Assembly: GCA_028702245.1 (NCBI GenBank)
Contig: JAQVPE010000057.1
Location: 1 to 6,064, forward strand
Source: Candidatus Izemoplasmatales bacterium
GTDB taxonomy: Bacteria > Bacillota_I > Bacilli_A > Izemoplasmatales > Hujiaoplasmataceae
Length of the DNA stretch: 6,064 nt
Direction of reading: 5' to 3'
The translations under genes were made by a program, and so were the position numbers. This document shows, piece by piece, positions 1-5,849 of this stretch; the stretch's first letter is position 1; every line of letters starts with the position of its first letter. Below the pieces are notes generated by a model. The model was not told the DNA's origin. It searched no databases and saw only the letters and a program-made list of their open reading frames with translations.

Positions 1-26
1 TAGGCAAAAAAACCGAACCGACTTGC

Positions 27-55
27 TTGACATATGACAGCCTGTCATATAAAAT
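27..55 (+). promoter_or_regulatory. Sigma-A-type promoter of the tetR-ABC exporter operon
   Basis: A consensus -35 box TTGACA (27-32) and a -10 box TAAAAT (50-55, one mismatch to TATAAT) are separated by exactly 17 bp. Transcription should start near 61-62, leaving a leader of about 23 nt that contains the ribosome binding site. No other good promoter lies before the exporter gene at 711, so this one should serve both genes. Its spacer is occupied by the palindrome described separately. Confidence 0.85.
32..50. promoter_or_regulatory. Perfect 19-bp palindromic operator, probable TetR-family autoregulation site
   Basis: ATATGACAG-C-CTGTCATAT: two perfect 9-bp arms around one central C. It begins on the last base of the -35 box and ends on the first base of the -10 box, so a dimer bound here would block RNA polymerase. 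TetR-family repressors commonly bind such palindromes in their own promoters, and the TetR-family gene starts 35 bp downstream. I saw no second copy in the window, including the promoter before 3035. Symmetry and position are directly visible; the binding protein is inferred. Confidence 0.85.
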
Positions 56-70
56 GATAGCGATAGTGCA

Positions 71-80
71 AGAGGTGAGG
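71..80 (+). promoter_or_regulatory. Strong ribosome binding site of the TetR-family gene
   Basis: AGAGGTGAGG contains GAGGTGA (72-78), a seven-base match to the anti-Shine-Dalgarno tail, six bases before the ATG at 85. It fixes that start codon. Confidence 0.85.
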
Positions 81-84
81 TTGA

Positions 85-711
85 ATGCCATCAAAAACAT
101 TTTACAATCTTCAAAAGCATAAGCAAAAGCGGATCATCGACGCAGCCAAAAAAGAGTTTTCCGAGGCGGAGTTCGCCGAGGTCTCGATCAACCGGATCAT
201 CAAGGAAGCTGAAATCTCACGCGGAAGCTTCTACATGTATTTTTCCGATAAACTTGATTTGCTCATGTATCTTCTTGATGAATATAAACATCAGTTTTCA
301 ATCACGCTTAAGTCGATCGGAAAAAGCGCAAATGGCGATATCAACAAAATCATTATCGCCACTCACGATTATTTGCACGAAACGATGACTCTGGATGACA
401 ACAGGCGTTTTCTGAGCAACTTCTTGGCTTCTTCGCTTAAAGGATCCATCAAGAGGGATTGCCGAGACTTTGAAGCATCATCGCCGCTCTCAGCACTTGG
501 CGACTTGATACTCGAGTACGTTGACAAAGGCACACTCGACAACCGTTTTCAAGATGACCTCAAGAATCTTGTTGAAGCGCATCTGATCATCATGAAACAC
601 ACGCTCGCAAGTGCGTATGCCAATAAAACCACGATTGCCAAATCCCGTGAAGAACTGGAAAACAAATTACGGATTCTCCGGTATGGCTACGAAAGAAAAG
701 AGGAACAATAA
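85..711 (+). CDS. TetR/AcrR-family transcriptional repressor
   Basis: This 208-aa protein has the size and layout of a TetR-family repressor. An N-terminal DNA-binding domain covers about residues 10-60: a first helix (KRIIDAAKKEF), then the helix-turn-helix at about 33-53 ending in the family hallmark G47-S-F-Y-M-Y-F53, followed by DKLDLL. Residues of about 65-208 are helical and diverged, as expected for the dimerisation and ligand-binding domain, so the effector cannot be read from sequence. The start is fixed by a strong ribosome binding site. The gene sits directly behind a promoter whose spacer is a perfect palindrome, and its stop overlaps the next gene's ATG by one base (TAATG). It therefore most likely represses its own operon and responds to a substrate or stress linked to the exporter. 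The family is clear; the ligand and targets are inference. Confidence 0.93.
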   Translation: MPSKTFYNLQKHKQKRIIDAAKKEFSEAEFAEVSINRIIKEAEISRGSFYMYFSDKLDLLMYLLDEYKHQFSITLKSIGKSANGDINKIIIATHDYLHETMTLDDNRRFLSNFLASSLKGSIKRDCRDFEASSPLSALGDLILEYVDKGTLDNRFQDDLKNLVEAHLIIMKHTLASAYANKTTIAKSREELENKLRILRYGYERKEEQ

Positions 712-2924
712 TGCTAAAATTAATCGGAATCGACAAAAGCTATACTACCGGAACGTTCACCCAAAAAGCCTTGAGCGGCGTCACTCTTGATTTTCGCAGA
801 AACGAATTCGTGACTGTTTTAGGACCGTCAGGCTGCGGAAAAACGACACTGCTCAACATCATCGGCGGTCTTGATCAATATGACCATGGTGACTTGATCA
901 TCAGTGGCAAATCCACCAAATCATTCACTGACGTTGAATGGGACATGTACCGGAACAACTCAATTGGCTTTGTTTTTCAAAGCCATAATTTGATTCAACA
1001 TCTAAATGTTCTCCAAAATGTCGAGATGGGTATGACCCTAAGCGGCGTTTCCTCATCGGAACGCAAGCGTCGCGCCCAGGAAGTACTCGAGCAGGTTGGA
1101 CTTCGCAATCATATGCATAAGCGTCCCAACCAGCTATCCGGAGGGGAATCGCAAAGAGTGGCCATCGCACGGGCTTTGGCAAATGATCCCGATGTCATCC
1201 TCGCTGATGAGCCGACCGGTTCGCTTGATTCGGTGACCAGCGTCCAAATATTAGATTTGATCAAACGGATCGCCAAAGACAAATTGGTGATTATGGTCAC
1301 CCATAATTCCGAGCTTGCTGAGAAATACGCTACGAGAATTATCAGATTAAAAGACGGAGAAGTTATAGACGACACCAACCCGGTCATAGAAGAAAAAGAA
1401 CTCAAAGCGGAGTTCAGTCTAAAAAAGACGTCAATGAGTTTCTTGACCGCCATCATATCTTCGCTGAACAATATTCGTACTAAGTTGGGAAGAACTCTTC
1501 TGACGGCTTTTGCCGGTAGCATCGGCATCATTGGCATCGCTTTGATCATGTCGCTTTCAAACGGCATGGATCAAGAAATCGCAAACTTCGAACGCGATAC
1601 CCTCTCAGGTTATCCGATTGCGATCACCAACTCCAAGTTCGATTTCCAGAAGATCATGGAAATGGACGAGGAGGATATGGTTTCTTTCCCCGACACTGAA
1701 TTTGCGACTATCTTTGATGAGAATCGCCTGCAACAGTATTTTCTCCCGAATATCATAACCGACAATTATGTGGACTATGTCAATGATTACGTTGATAACA
1801 TCGCTCCCGAAACGATTTCCGGAATCAAGTATGTCCGGAAAATGAACCTTTCTTTGTTGAGATATGATTTAGAGACCTCCGCGTATGTTGAAATCTACGA
1901 CGAAGAGAAAACAGCTGTTCCCCAAAACCCCGGCAACGTCTTTGGTTTTGTCTCAAGTCGGTTTACCTTGATTCCCGACGGGGATGTCTTTGGCGACAAC
2001 TACGATCTGATCCATGGATACTATCCCGTCAATGATCTTGAGGAGGGGAAAATCCAAGTCGTGCTTGTCGTTGATGAATACAACCGGATCTACAAGTCGA
2101 CGCTCGAGCGTCTGGGTTATGATGTCGATCAACAGACGGAATATCCATTTTCTGACATCGTGGGTAGGGAGTTCAAGTTGTTTGTCGGCGTCTATGACGA
2201 ATCGACCAGCGATGTCGCAACTGCACTCGATGTGGAAATATCAGGAATCATCAGAATCAAACAAGGGTCGAATGTCAATCTGCTTTACAACGGTTTTGGC
2301 TACACCGCTGACGTAGTCGATTATTTGGCAGAACAATATCCTAGTGAAGTCGGCGATATCAGCAGTATTTACATCTATCCCGTCAGTTTTGAAGAAAAAG
2401 ACGAACTTAAAACATATCTGGATTCTTACAATGATCAATTTGAAACCGACAGTCTCGAACGGATCGATTATGTCGATCAGGCCGCGACTTTCACCGCCAT
2501 GGCGAGCGGCATCGTCGACACGATCTCGATCGTTCTTGTCGCCTTCGCCTCGATCTCGCTTGTCGTTTCCTCGATCATGATCGCCATCATCACTTATATC
2601 TCTGTTTTGGAGCGGATCAAGGAAATTGGCGTTTTGAGAGCTCTTGGCGCGAGGAAGAAAGATATCGCCCGCGTCTTCAACACCGAGAATATGTTGATCG
2701 GCTTTGCCTCCGGCATCGTTGGCATCTTGTTCGCTGGTTTATTGATAATTCCAATCAATTTGATCATCGAAAGATTGGCTGAAATGGGAAATGTAGCGAA
2801 ACTTTCACCACTACATGCCATTGTCTTGATCGCTATCAGCGTTGTCCTCGCTCTAGTTGCCGGCTTGATTCCGGCCCGGATGGCATCGAAAAAAGATCCT
2901 GTCGTGGCTTTAAGAACAGAATAG
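711..2924 (+). CDS. ABC exporter with fused ATPase and FtsX/MacB-type permease
   Basis: This 737-aa membrane protein joins a nucleotide-binding domain (about 1-222) to a permease. Walker A is GPSGCGKTT (38-46), the Q-loop Q90, the signature LSGGE (142-146), Walker B VILADE (162-167) with catalytic E167, the D-loop near D173 and the H-loop H198, so the ATPase looks intact. One membrane segment (about 262-283) is followed by a very acidic, cysteine-free extracytoplasmic domain of about 310 residues, then three segments (about 605-630, 662-684, 702-721). The motif ERIKEIGVLRALGA (from residue 634) is typical of FtsX-type permeases. This ATPase-TM1-large domain-TM2-4 order is that of MacB-like mechanotransmission exporters, which work as dimers. 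No MacA-like adaptor gene is nearby, consistent with a single-membrane cell. Relatives handle antimicrobial peptides, drugs, lipoproteins or lipids; the substrate here is unknown. AAAGAGGA (697-704) precedes the ATG, and translation is probably coupled to the repressor gene. Confidence 0.92.
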   Translation: MLKLIGIDKSYTTGTFTQKALSGVTLDFRRNEFVTVLGPSGCGKTTLLNIIGGLDQYDHGDLIISGKSTKSFTDVEWDMYRNNSIGFVFQSHNLIQHLNVLQNVEMGMTLSGVSSSERKRRAQEVLEQVGLRNHMHKRPNQLSGGESQRVAIARALANDPDVILADEPTGSLDSVTSVQILDLIKRIAKDKLVIMVTHNSELAEKYATRIIRLKDGEVIDDTNPVIEEKELKAEFSLKKTSMSFLTAIISSLNNIRTKLGRTLLTAFAGSIGIIGIALIMSLSNGMDQEIANFERDTLSGYPIAITNSKFDFQKIMEMDEEDMVSFPDTEFATIFDENRLQQYFLPNIITDNYVDYVNDYVDNIAPETISGIKYVRKMNLSLLRYDLETSAYVEIYDEEKTAVPQNPGNVFGFVSSRFTLIPDGDVFGDNYDLIHGYYPVNDLEEGKIQVVLVVDEYNRIYKSTLERLGYDVDQQTEYPFSDIVGREFKLFVGVYDESTSDVATALDVEISGIIRIKQGSNVNLLYNGFGYTADVVDYLAEQYPSEVGDISSIYIYPVSFEEKDELKTYLDSYNDQFETDSLERIDYVDQAATFTAMASGIVDTISIVLVAFASISLVVSSIMIAIITYISVLERIKEIGVLRALGARKKDIARVFNTENMLIGFASGIVGILFAGLLIIPINLIIERLAEMGNVAKLSPLHAIVLIAISVVLALVAGLIPARMASKKDPVVALRTE

Positions 2925-2930
2925 CACTGG

Positions 2931-2957
2931 ACCGGCCAACTGGCCGGTTTTTTATTT
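2931..2957 (+). terminator. Intrinsic terminator of the repressor-exporter operon
   Basis: ACCGGCC (2931-2937) pairs perfectly with GGCCGGT (2942-2948) around the loop AACT. The GC-rich 7-bp stem runs straight into six T's (2948-2953) and then ATTT. It lies 7 bases after the exporter stop codon and separates this operon from the one starting near 3033. Confidence 0.92.
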
Positions 2958-3017
2958 CGGTTATTTTGAATCAATCCTTCTCATGGTTTGATATGTCTAT
3001 ACTTTGGGTTGCGAGTA

Positions 3018-3026
3018 TGATATAAT
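3018..3026 (+). promoter_or_regulatory. Extended -10 promoter of the cyclase-like/oxoamine synthase/SDR operon
   Basis: TGATATAAT is a perfect extended -10 (TGn before TATAAT at 3021-3026). No convincing -35 box lies at the right distance (2998-3003 reads TATACT), which an extended -10 can compensate. Transcription would start near 3033, almost on the ATG at 3035, which argues for translation starting downstream. It is the only plausible promoter seen before 3059 after the upstream terminator. Confidence 0.7.
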
Positions 3027-3045
3027 ACAAAATCATGAAAAAGAT

Positions 3046-3053
3046 AGAGGTGA
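3046..3053 (+). promoter_or_regulatory. Ribosome binding site that favours a GTG start at 3059
   Basis: AGAGGTGA repeats the core of the site at 71-78 (GAGGTGA) and lies five bases before an in-frame GTG at 3059. The ATG at 3035 has no purine-rich site before it, only the -10 box and an A/T-rich stretch. The GTG is therefore the better start. Confidence 0.75.
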
Positions 3054-3058
3054 AGAGA

Positions 3059-3766
3059 GTGAACGACATTCGGGCGAAAATAGCAGAGATTTTGAACAAG
3101 GAAGAAGACTTGGGCGAGTTTTCCGCTAACGCAAAAGAAGATTTGATCGAGACCTACGACGAGTACGATTATGAGGAGTTATATACAGACATCTATGTGA
3201 TGGTCAAAAACATCGAAGATTTCTACGGCGATCACTCTCACCCAAAAGCGGCTGCACTGCTTGAGTCGTTTCTGCTCGAGACAATGGTGCTTCTCAAAGA
3301 AGATCCCGAAGTTATTGTCGTCGAATCTGGCGATTTCTTCTGCCGATCGACAAGCTACACTCCTGACAGCGAAGCGGTAATGCACCTCTTTGAAAATGTC
3401 GTCTGGATCAACTCGATGGCTGAACTATATAACCAGGCGCTTATCGATGTCGAGTTGACGCCAATGGATCTTGGCATCGGCGTGGTGACTTTTCCGCGCG
3501 AAGCGATCAGCCCCGAGCTTGAGGAGAACCGGCAACCCGGTTCCGATATCGAGTTCGATTATGGAATCGACTTTCAGAACACAGCGATGAAACTCGCGAT
3601 CATTGCCAACACCGAGGGTAGAGAATCAATCATAGTCAACGATATGGCTTATGATTTTCTGCTTGAAGTTGATAAAGCCTTTTTTGAAGCAAACCTTGAC
3701 AAAGATTATCTCAAGGATGAAGAAATGACCGTTTTTCACGGCAACATCGTCACTGACGACATTTGA
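3059..3766 (+). CDS. Unknown protein with a degenerate class III nucleotidyl cyclase-like domain
   Basis: This 235-aa acidic, soluble protein (243 aa if started at the ATG 3035) has no signal peptide or membrane segment. I do not know a named gene for it. Its order of motifs matches the class III adenylate/guanylate cyclase catalytic domain. Near residue 49, VKNIEDF stands where FxDIxxF is expected, so the first metal Asp is N51. SGDFF follows with the second metal Asp, D92, 41 residues later (family spacing about 44). GIGVV (from G139) matches the strand before the dimerisation arm. FDYGIDFQNTAMKL then matches the family's D-x6-N-x3-R pattern as D167, N174 and K178. Family knowledge thus suggests a cyclase fold, while the D-to-N and R-to-K changes suggest weak, altered or absent catalysis, perhaps a nucleotide sensor. 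It leads an operon, ending 24 bases before the oxoamine synthase gene. The fold is inferred by eye from remembered family motifs; the function is open. Confidence 0.55.
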   Translation: MNDIRAKIAEILNKEEDLGEFSANAKEDLIETYDEYDYEELYTDIYVMVKNIEDFYGDHSHPKAAALLESFLLETMVLLKEDPEVIVVESGDFFCRSTSYTPDSEAVMHLFENVVWINSMAELYNQALIDVELTPMDLGIGVVTFPREAISPELEENRQPGSDIEFDYGIDFQNTAMKLAIIANTEGRESIIVNDMAYDFLLEVDKAFFEANLDKDYLKDEEMTVFHGNIVTDDI

Positions 3767-3790
3767 TCGAACCAATTAGAGGGGGACAAC

Positions 3791-4999
3791 ATGGATTTGT
3801 TTAAAAAATGTTACGATTTCAAAACGGTTGATGAATATAAGGCAATGGGGATCTATCCCTACTTTCACGCCCTCGAGACCAAACAGGATATTGAAGTTAT
3901 GATGGAAGGCAAACGCCGAATCATGATTGGTTCTAACAACTATCTTGGACTCACCGGTGACGATCGAGTAATCGCTGCTGGCGTCAAAGCAATCGAAGAA
4001 TTTGGTTCCGGGGTTTCCGGATCAAGATTTTTGAATGGTACTCTAACAACACACATCACCTTGGAAACGGAACTGGCAGCATTCTTGAACAAGGAAGCTT
4101 GCATGACATTTTCGACTGGTTTTCAATCTAATCTCGGGATTATCTCGGCGATCGCCGGCAGAAACGACGTTATTTTCTGCGACCGGGAAAACCACGCTTC
4201 GATCTACGATGGTGCTAAACTAAGTTACGCGTCCATGGTCAGGTTCCATCACAATGATATGGAAGATCTGGAAAAGCGTCTTCAAGAAGCCGACCCGGAA
4301 AAGGGCAGGCTGATTGTCACCGATGGCGTTTTTTCAATGTCCGGAGACATCTGCAAGCTTCCACAGATTGTCGCTCTTGGCAAGAAATACGGAGCCAGAA
4401 TCATGGTCGATGACGCTCATGGTCTTGGAGTTTTGGGTAAATATGGAAGAGGCACGGCAGAATATTTTGGTTTAGAAAAAGAAGTGGACATCATCATGGG
4501 GACTTTTTCGAAGTCGCTTGCTTCTTTGGGCGGCTATATGGCCGGCGAACATGCAGTCGTCGATTACGTCAAACACAAGTCGAGGCCATTCATCTTTTGC
4601 GCTGCCATCACGCCGGCAAATGCCGCAACGGCACTTGAGTCTCTTAGAATATTGAAAGCGGAACCACATAGGCCAAAAGCGTTGCTGGAAATCGCCGCTT
4701 ACGTGCGCAAGCGCTTATTGGAAAAAGGCCTTAAGATCATCGATTCCTCAATCGCGCCAATCATTCCTATCTATACTTATACAGCTCTCAGAACGCTCGT
4801 CGCCTGCAAGAGGCTCTATGACCGCGGCGTCTATGTGAATCCGGTTTTGCCGCCAGCTACTCCGGAAGGTGAATGTTTGATTCGGACCAGCTATACATCG
4901 ACCCATACCAAGGAATTGATGGATGAAGCCGTTGATATCATCGCCGACGTGCTCCATAACTTGCCGGAAAACGACGACGAACTTCTTAAAGAACTATGA
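3791..4999 (+). CDS. Alpha-oxoamine synthase, probable serine palmitoyltransferase (PLP-dependent)
   Basis: This 402-aa fold-type I PLP enzyme belongs to the family that condenses an amino acid with an acyl-CoA and releases CO2. Visible active-site residues are H135 (HASIYDG, stacking on PLP), D207 and H210 (VDDAHG), the Schiff-base lysine K241 (GTFSKSLASLGG) and the C-terminal carboxylate-binding R365 (LIRTSY). GSNNYLGL (47-54) and SGSRFLNGT (76-84) are family hallmarks. The motif PPATP (354-358) is associated with serine palmitoyltransferases, and the N-terminal pattern (GIYPYF, then GSRFLNGTL) resembles Bacteroidota serine palmitoyltransferases as I remember them. The likely reaction is L-serine plus palmitoyl-CoA to 3-ketosphinganine in the cytoplasm. 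Glycine C-acetyltransferase, AONS, 5-aminolevulinate synthase or a CqsA-like signal synthase remain possible. No biotin or threonine-degradation genes are visible, while a reductase gene overlaps its end. AGAGGGGG (3778-3785) is a strong ribosome binding site. Confidence 0.85.
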   Translation: MDLFKKCYDFKTVDEYKAMGIYPYFHALETKQDIEVMMEGKRRIMIGSNNYLGLTGDDRVIAAGVKAIEEFGSGVSGSRFLNGTLTTHITLETELAAFLNKEACMTFSTGFQSNLGIISAIAGRNDVIFCDRENHASIYDGAKLSYASMVRFHHNDMEDLEKRLQEADPEKGRLIVTDGVFSMSGDICKLPQIVALGKKYGARIMVDDAHGLGVLGKYGRGTAEYFGLEKEVDIIMGTFSKSLASLGGYMAGEHAVVDYVKHKSRPFIFCAAITPANAATALESLRILKAEPHRPKALLEIAAYVRKRLLEKGLKIIDSSIAPIIPIYTYTALRTLVACKRLYDRGVYVNPVLPPATPEGECLIRTSYTSTHTKELMDEAVDIIADVLHNLPENDDELLKEL

Positions 5000-5802
5000 A
5001 AACTTCTGGACAAGTCGTTGTAGTGACCGGTGCTTCGAGCGGCATTGGCTTTGCGATCGCTTCACTTCTTTCTGCTTCGGGAATGAAGGTTTATGGCCTT
5101 TCCAGATCAAAATCAACTGAAAAGCATGATTTCACCCATATTTTCGCCGATGTCACCAAGAAAGAAACCTTGATTGAGGCCGCAACATTCATTAAACAAA
5201 ACGAGGGTTCAATCGATGTTCTTGTTTGTTGCGCAGGCATCGGAATCGGCGGTTCGGTTGAAGAAACCTCTGAAACCGCTTATGACAAACTTTTTGCGGT
5301 GAATGTCAAAGGAGTCTTCTTGACAACCAAGACTTTCTTGCCGTTGCTTCGTGAAGGTGAGGGGAAGAAGATAATCAATATCGGCTCCGTCGCGGGAGTT
5401 TTGCCAGTCCCCTACCAAACTTTCTACTCGATGTCCAAAGCGGCTATCCAAGCCTTCTCCGAAGCCTTGAACAACGAAGTCAGGCCATTTGGCATCCAAG
5501 TCGCCACCGTCCTCCCCGGAGACACCAAAACCGCTTTTACAGCTAACCGGGAGAAGAACGCAAGCTCCGAAGGGTCGCTATACGCCATAAGAGAAGAACG
5601 CTCTCTCAAAAAGATGGAGTTGGATGAACAAAAAGGAAGAGATCCCCGTTCGGTAGCGAGAATCGTATTCTGGTTGATAAAGCGAAAACGTCTACCGATT
5701 CAAGTCACTGTCGGTTTTGAATACAAACTATTCGTTTTCTTGAATCGGATTCTACCGAAGCGGCTGGTCAATTGGATCTTATACAAAATGTACGGAAGAT
5801 GA
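4996..5802 (+). CDS. Short-chain dehydrogenase/reductase, candidate 3-ketosphinganine reductase
   Basis: This 268-aa classical SDR has an N-terminal Rossmann fold with TGASSGIG (11-18). R37 after the second strand suggests NADPH preference, and D52-V53 is the usual adenine-contact site. Catalytic residues are N103, S131 and Y144-x3-K148 (YSMSK), with a PG motif after the sixth strand (VLPGDT). The usual NNAG motif reads C78-C79-A-G, an uncommon variant. The tail (about 240-268) is basic and amphipathic, with Leu, Phe, Ile and Trp among Lys and Arg, so it may sit on the membrane surface, as fits a lipid-handling reductase. Its ATG overlaps the preceding stop (ATGA, 4-bp overlap) and has only a weak AAAGAA before it, pointing to translational coupling. 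With an oxoamine synthase upstream, reduction of the 3-keto product to an amino alcohol is the natural inference. The SDR family is certain; the substrate is not. Confidence 0.88.
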   Translation: MKTSGQVVVVTGASSGIGFAIASLLSASGMKVYGLSRSKSTEKHDFTHIFADVTKKETLIEAATFIKQNEGSIDVLVCCAGIGIGGSVEETSETAYDKLFAVNVKGVFLTTKTFLPLLREGEGKKIINIGSVAGVLPVPYQTFYSMSKAAIQAFSEALNNEVRPFGIQVATVLPGDTKTAFTANREKNASSEGSLYAIREERSLKKMELDEQKGRDPRSVARIVFWLIKRKRLPIQVTVGFEYKLFVFLNRILPKRLVNWILYKMYGR

Positions 5803-5808
5803 CTTTGC

Positions 5809-5838
5809 AAAGCAGATGTTTCTGCTTTCTTGTCTTTT
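5809..5838 (+). terminator. Intrinsic terminator after the SDR gene
   Basis: AAAGCAGA (5809-5816) pairs perfectly with TCTGCTTT (5821-5828) around the tetraloop TGTT, followed by the T-rich CTTGTCTTTT. The stem is A/T-rich at its base and the T run is broken, so termination may be incomplete. It begins 7 bases after the SDR stop and ends next to the ribosome binding site of the next gene. Confidence 0.75.
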
Positions 5839-5849
5839 AGGGGGTTATG

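Noticed and set aside
1109..1567. Open frame of 152 codons on the - strand within the ATPase/permease junction
   Set aside because: It is antisense to the Walker B and H-loop region of the exporter, with no domain or clear ribosome binding site; it reflects the sense coding sequence.
2500..2590. Repeated TCGATC/TCTCG-type strings in the second membrane segment of the exporter
   Set aside because: They fit repeated Ile, Ser and Val codons in a hydrophobic helix; no precise repeat unit or spacing was found.
2594..2974. Long open frame of 126 codons on the - strand over the end of the exporter gene
   Set aside because: It starts in the terminator region, is antisense to a well-supported permease segment with clear FtsX motifs, has no recognisable domain, and is best explained as a shadow of that gene.
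2999..3028. Short inverted repeats around the second promoter (ATACT at 2999-3003 with AGTAT at 3014-3018, and the imperfect palindrome GTATGATATAATAC)
   Set aside because: The arms are short or mismatched, overlap the A/T-rich -10 box where such symmetry arises by chance, and do not resemble the upstream operator.
3696..3724. TTGACA at 3696-3701 as a possible internal promoter for the oxoamine synthase gene
   Set aside because: The position 17 bp downstream reads GAAGAA, not a -10 box, and the box lies inside coding sequence.
5320..5348. TTGACA at 5320-5325 as a possible internal promoter in the SDR gene for the methyltransferase
   Set aside because: No -10 box lies at the proper spacing, and it is about 500 bp from the gene it would serve.
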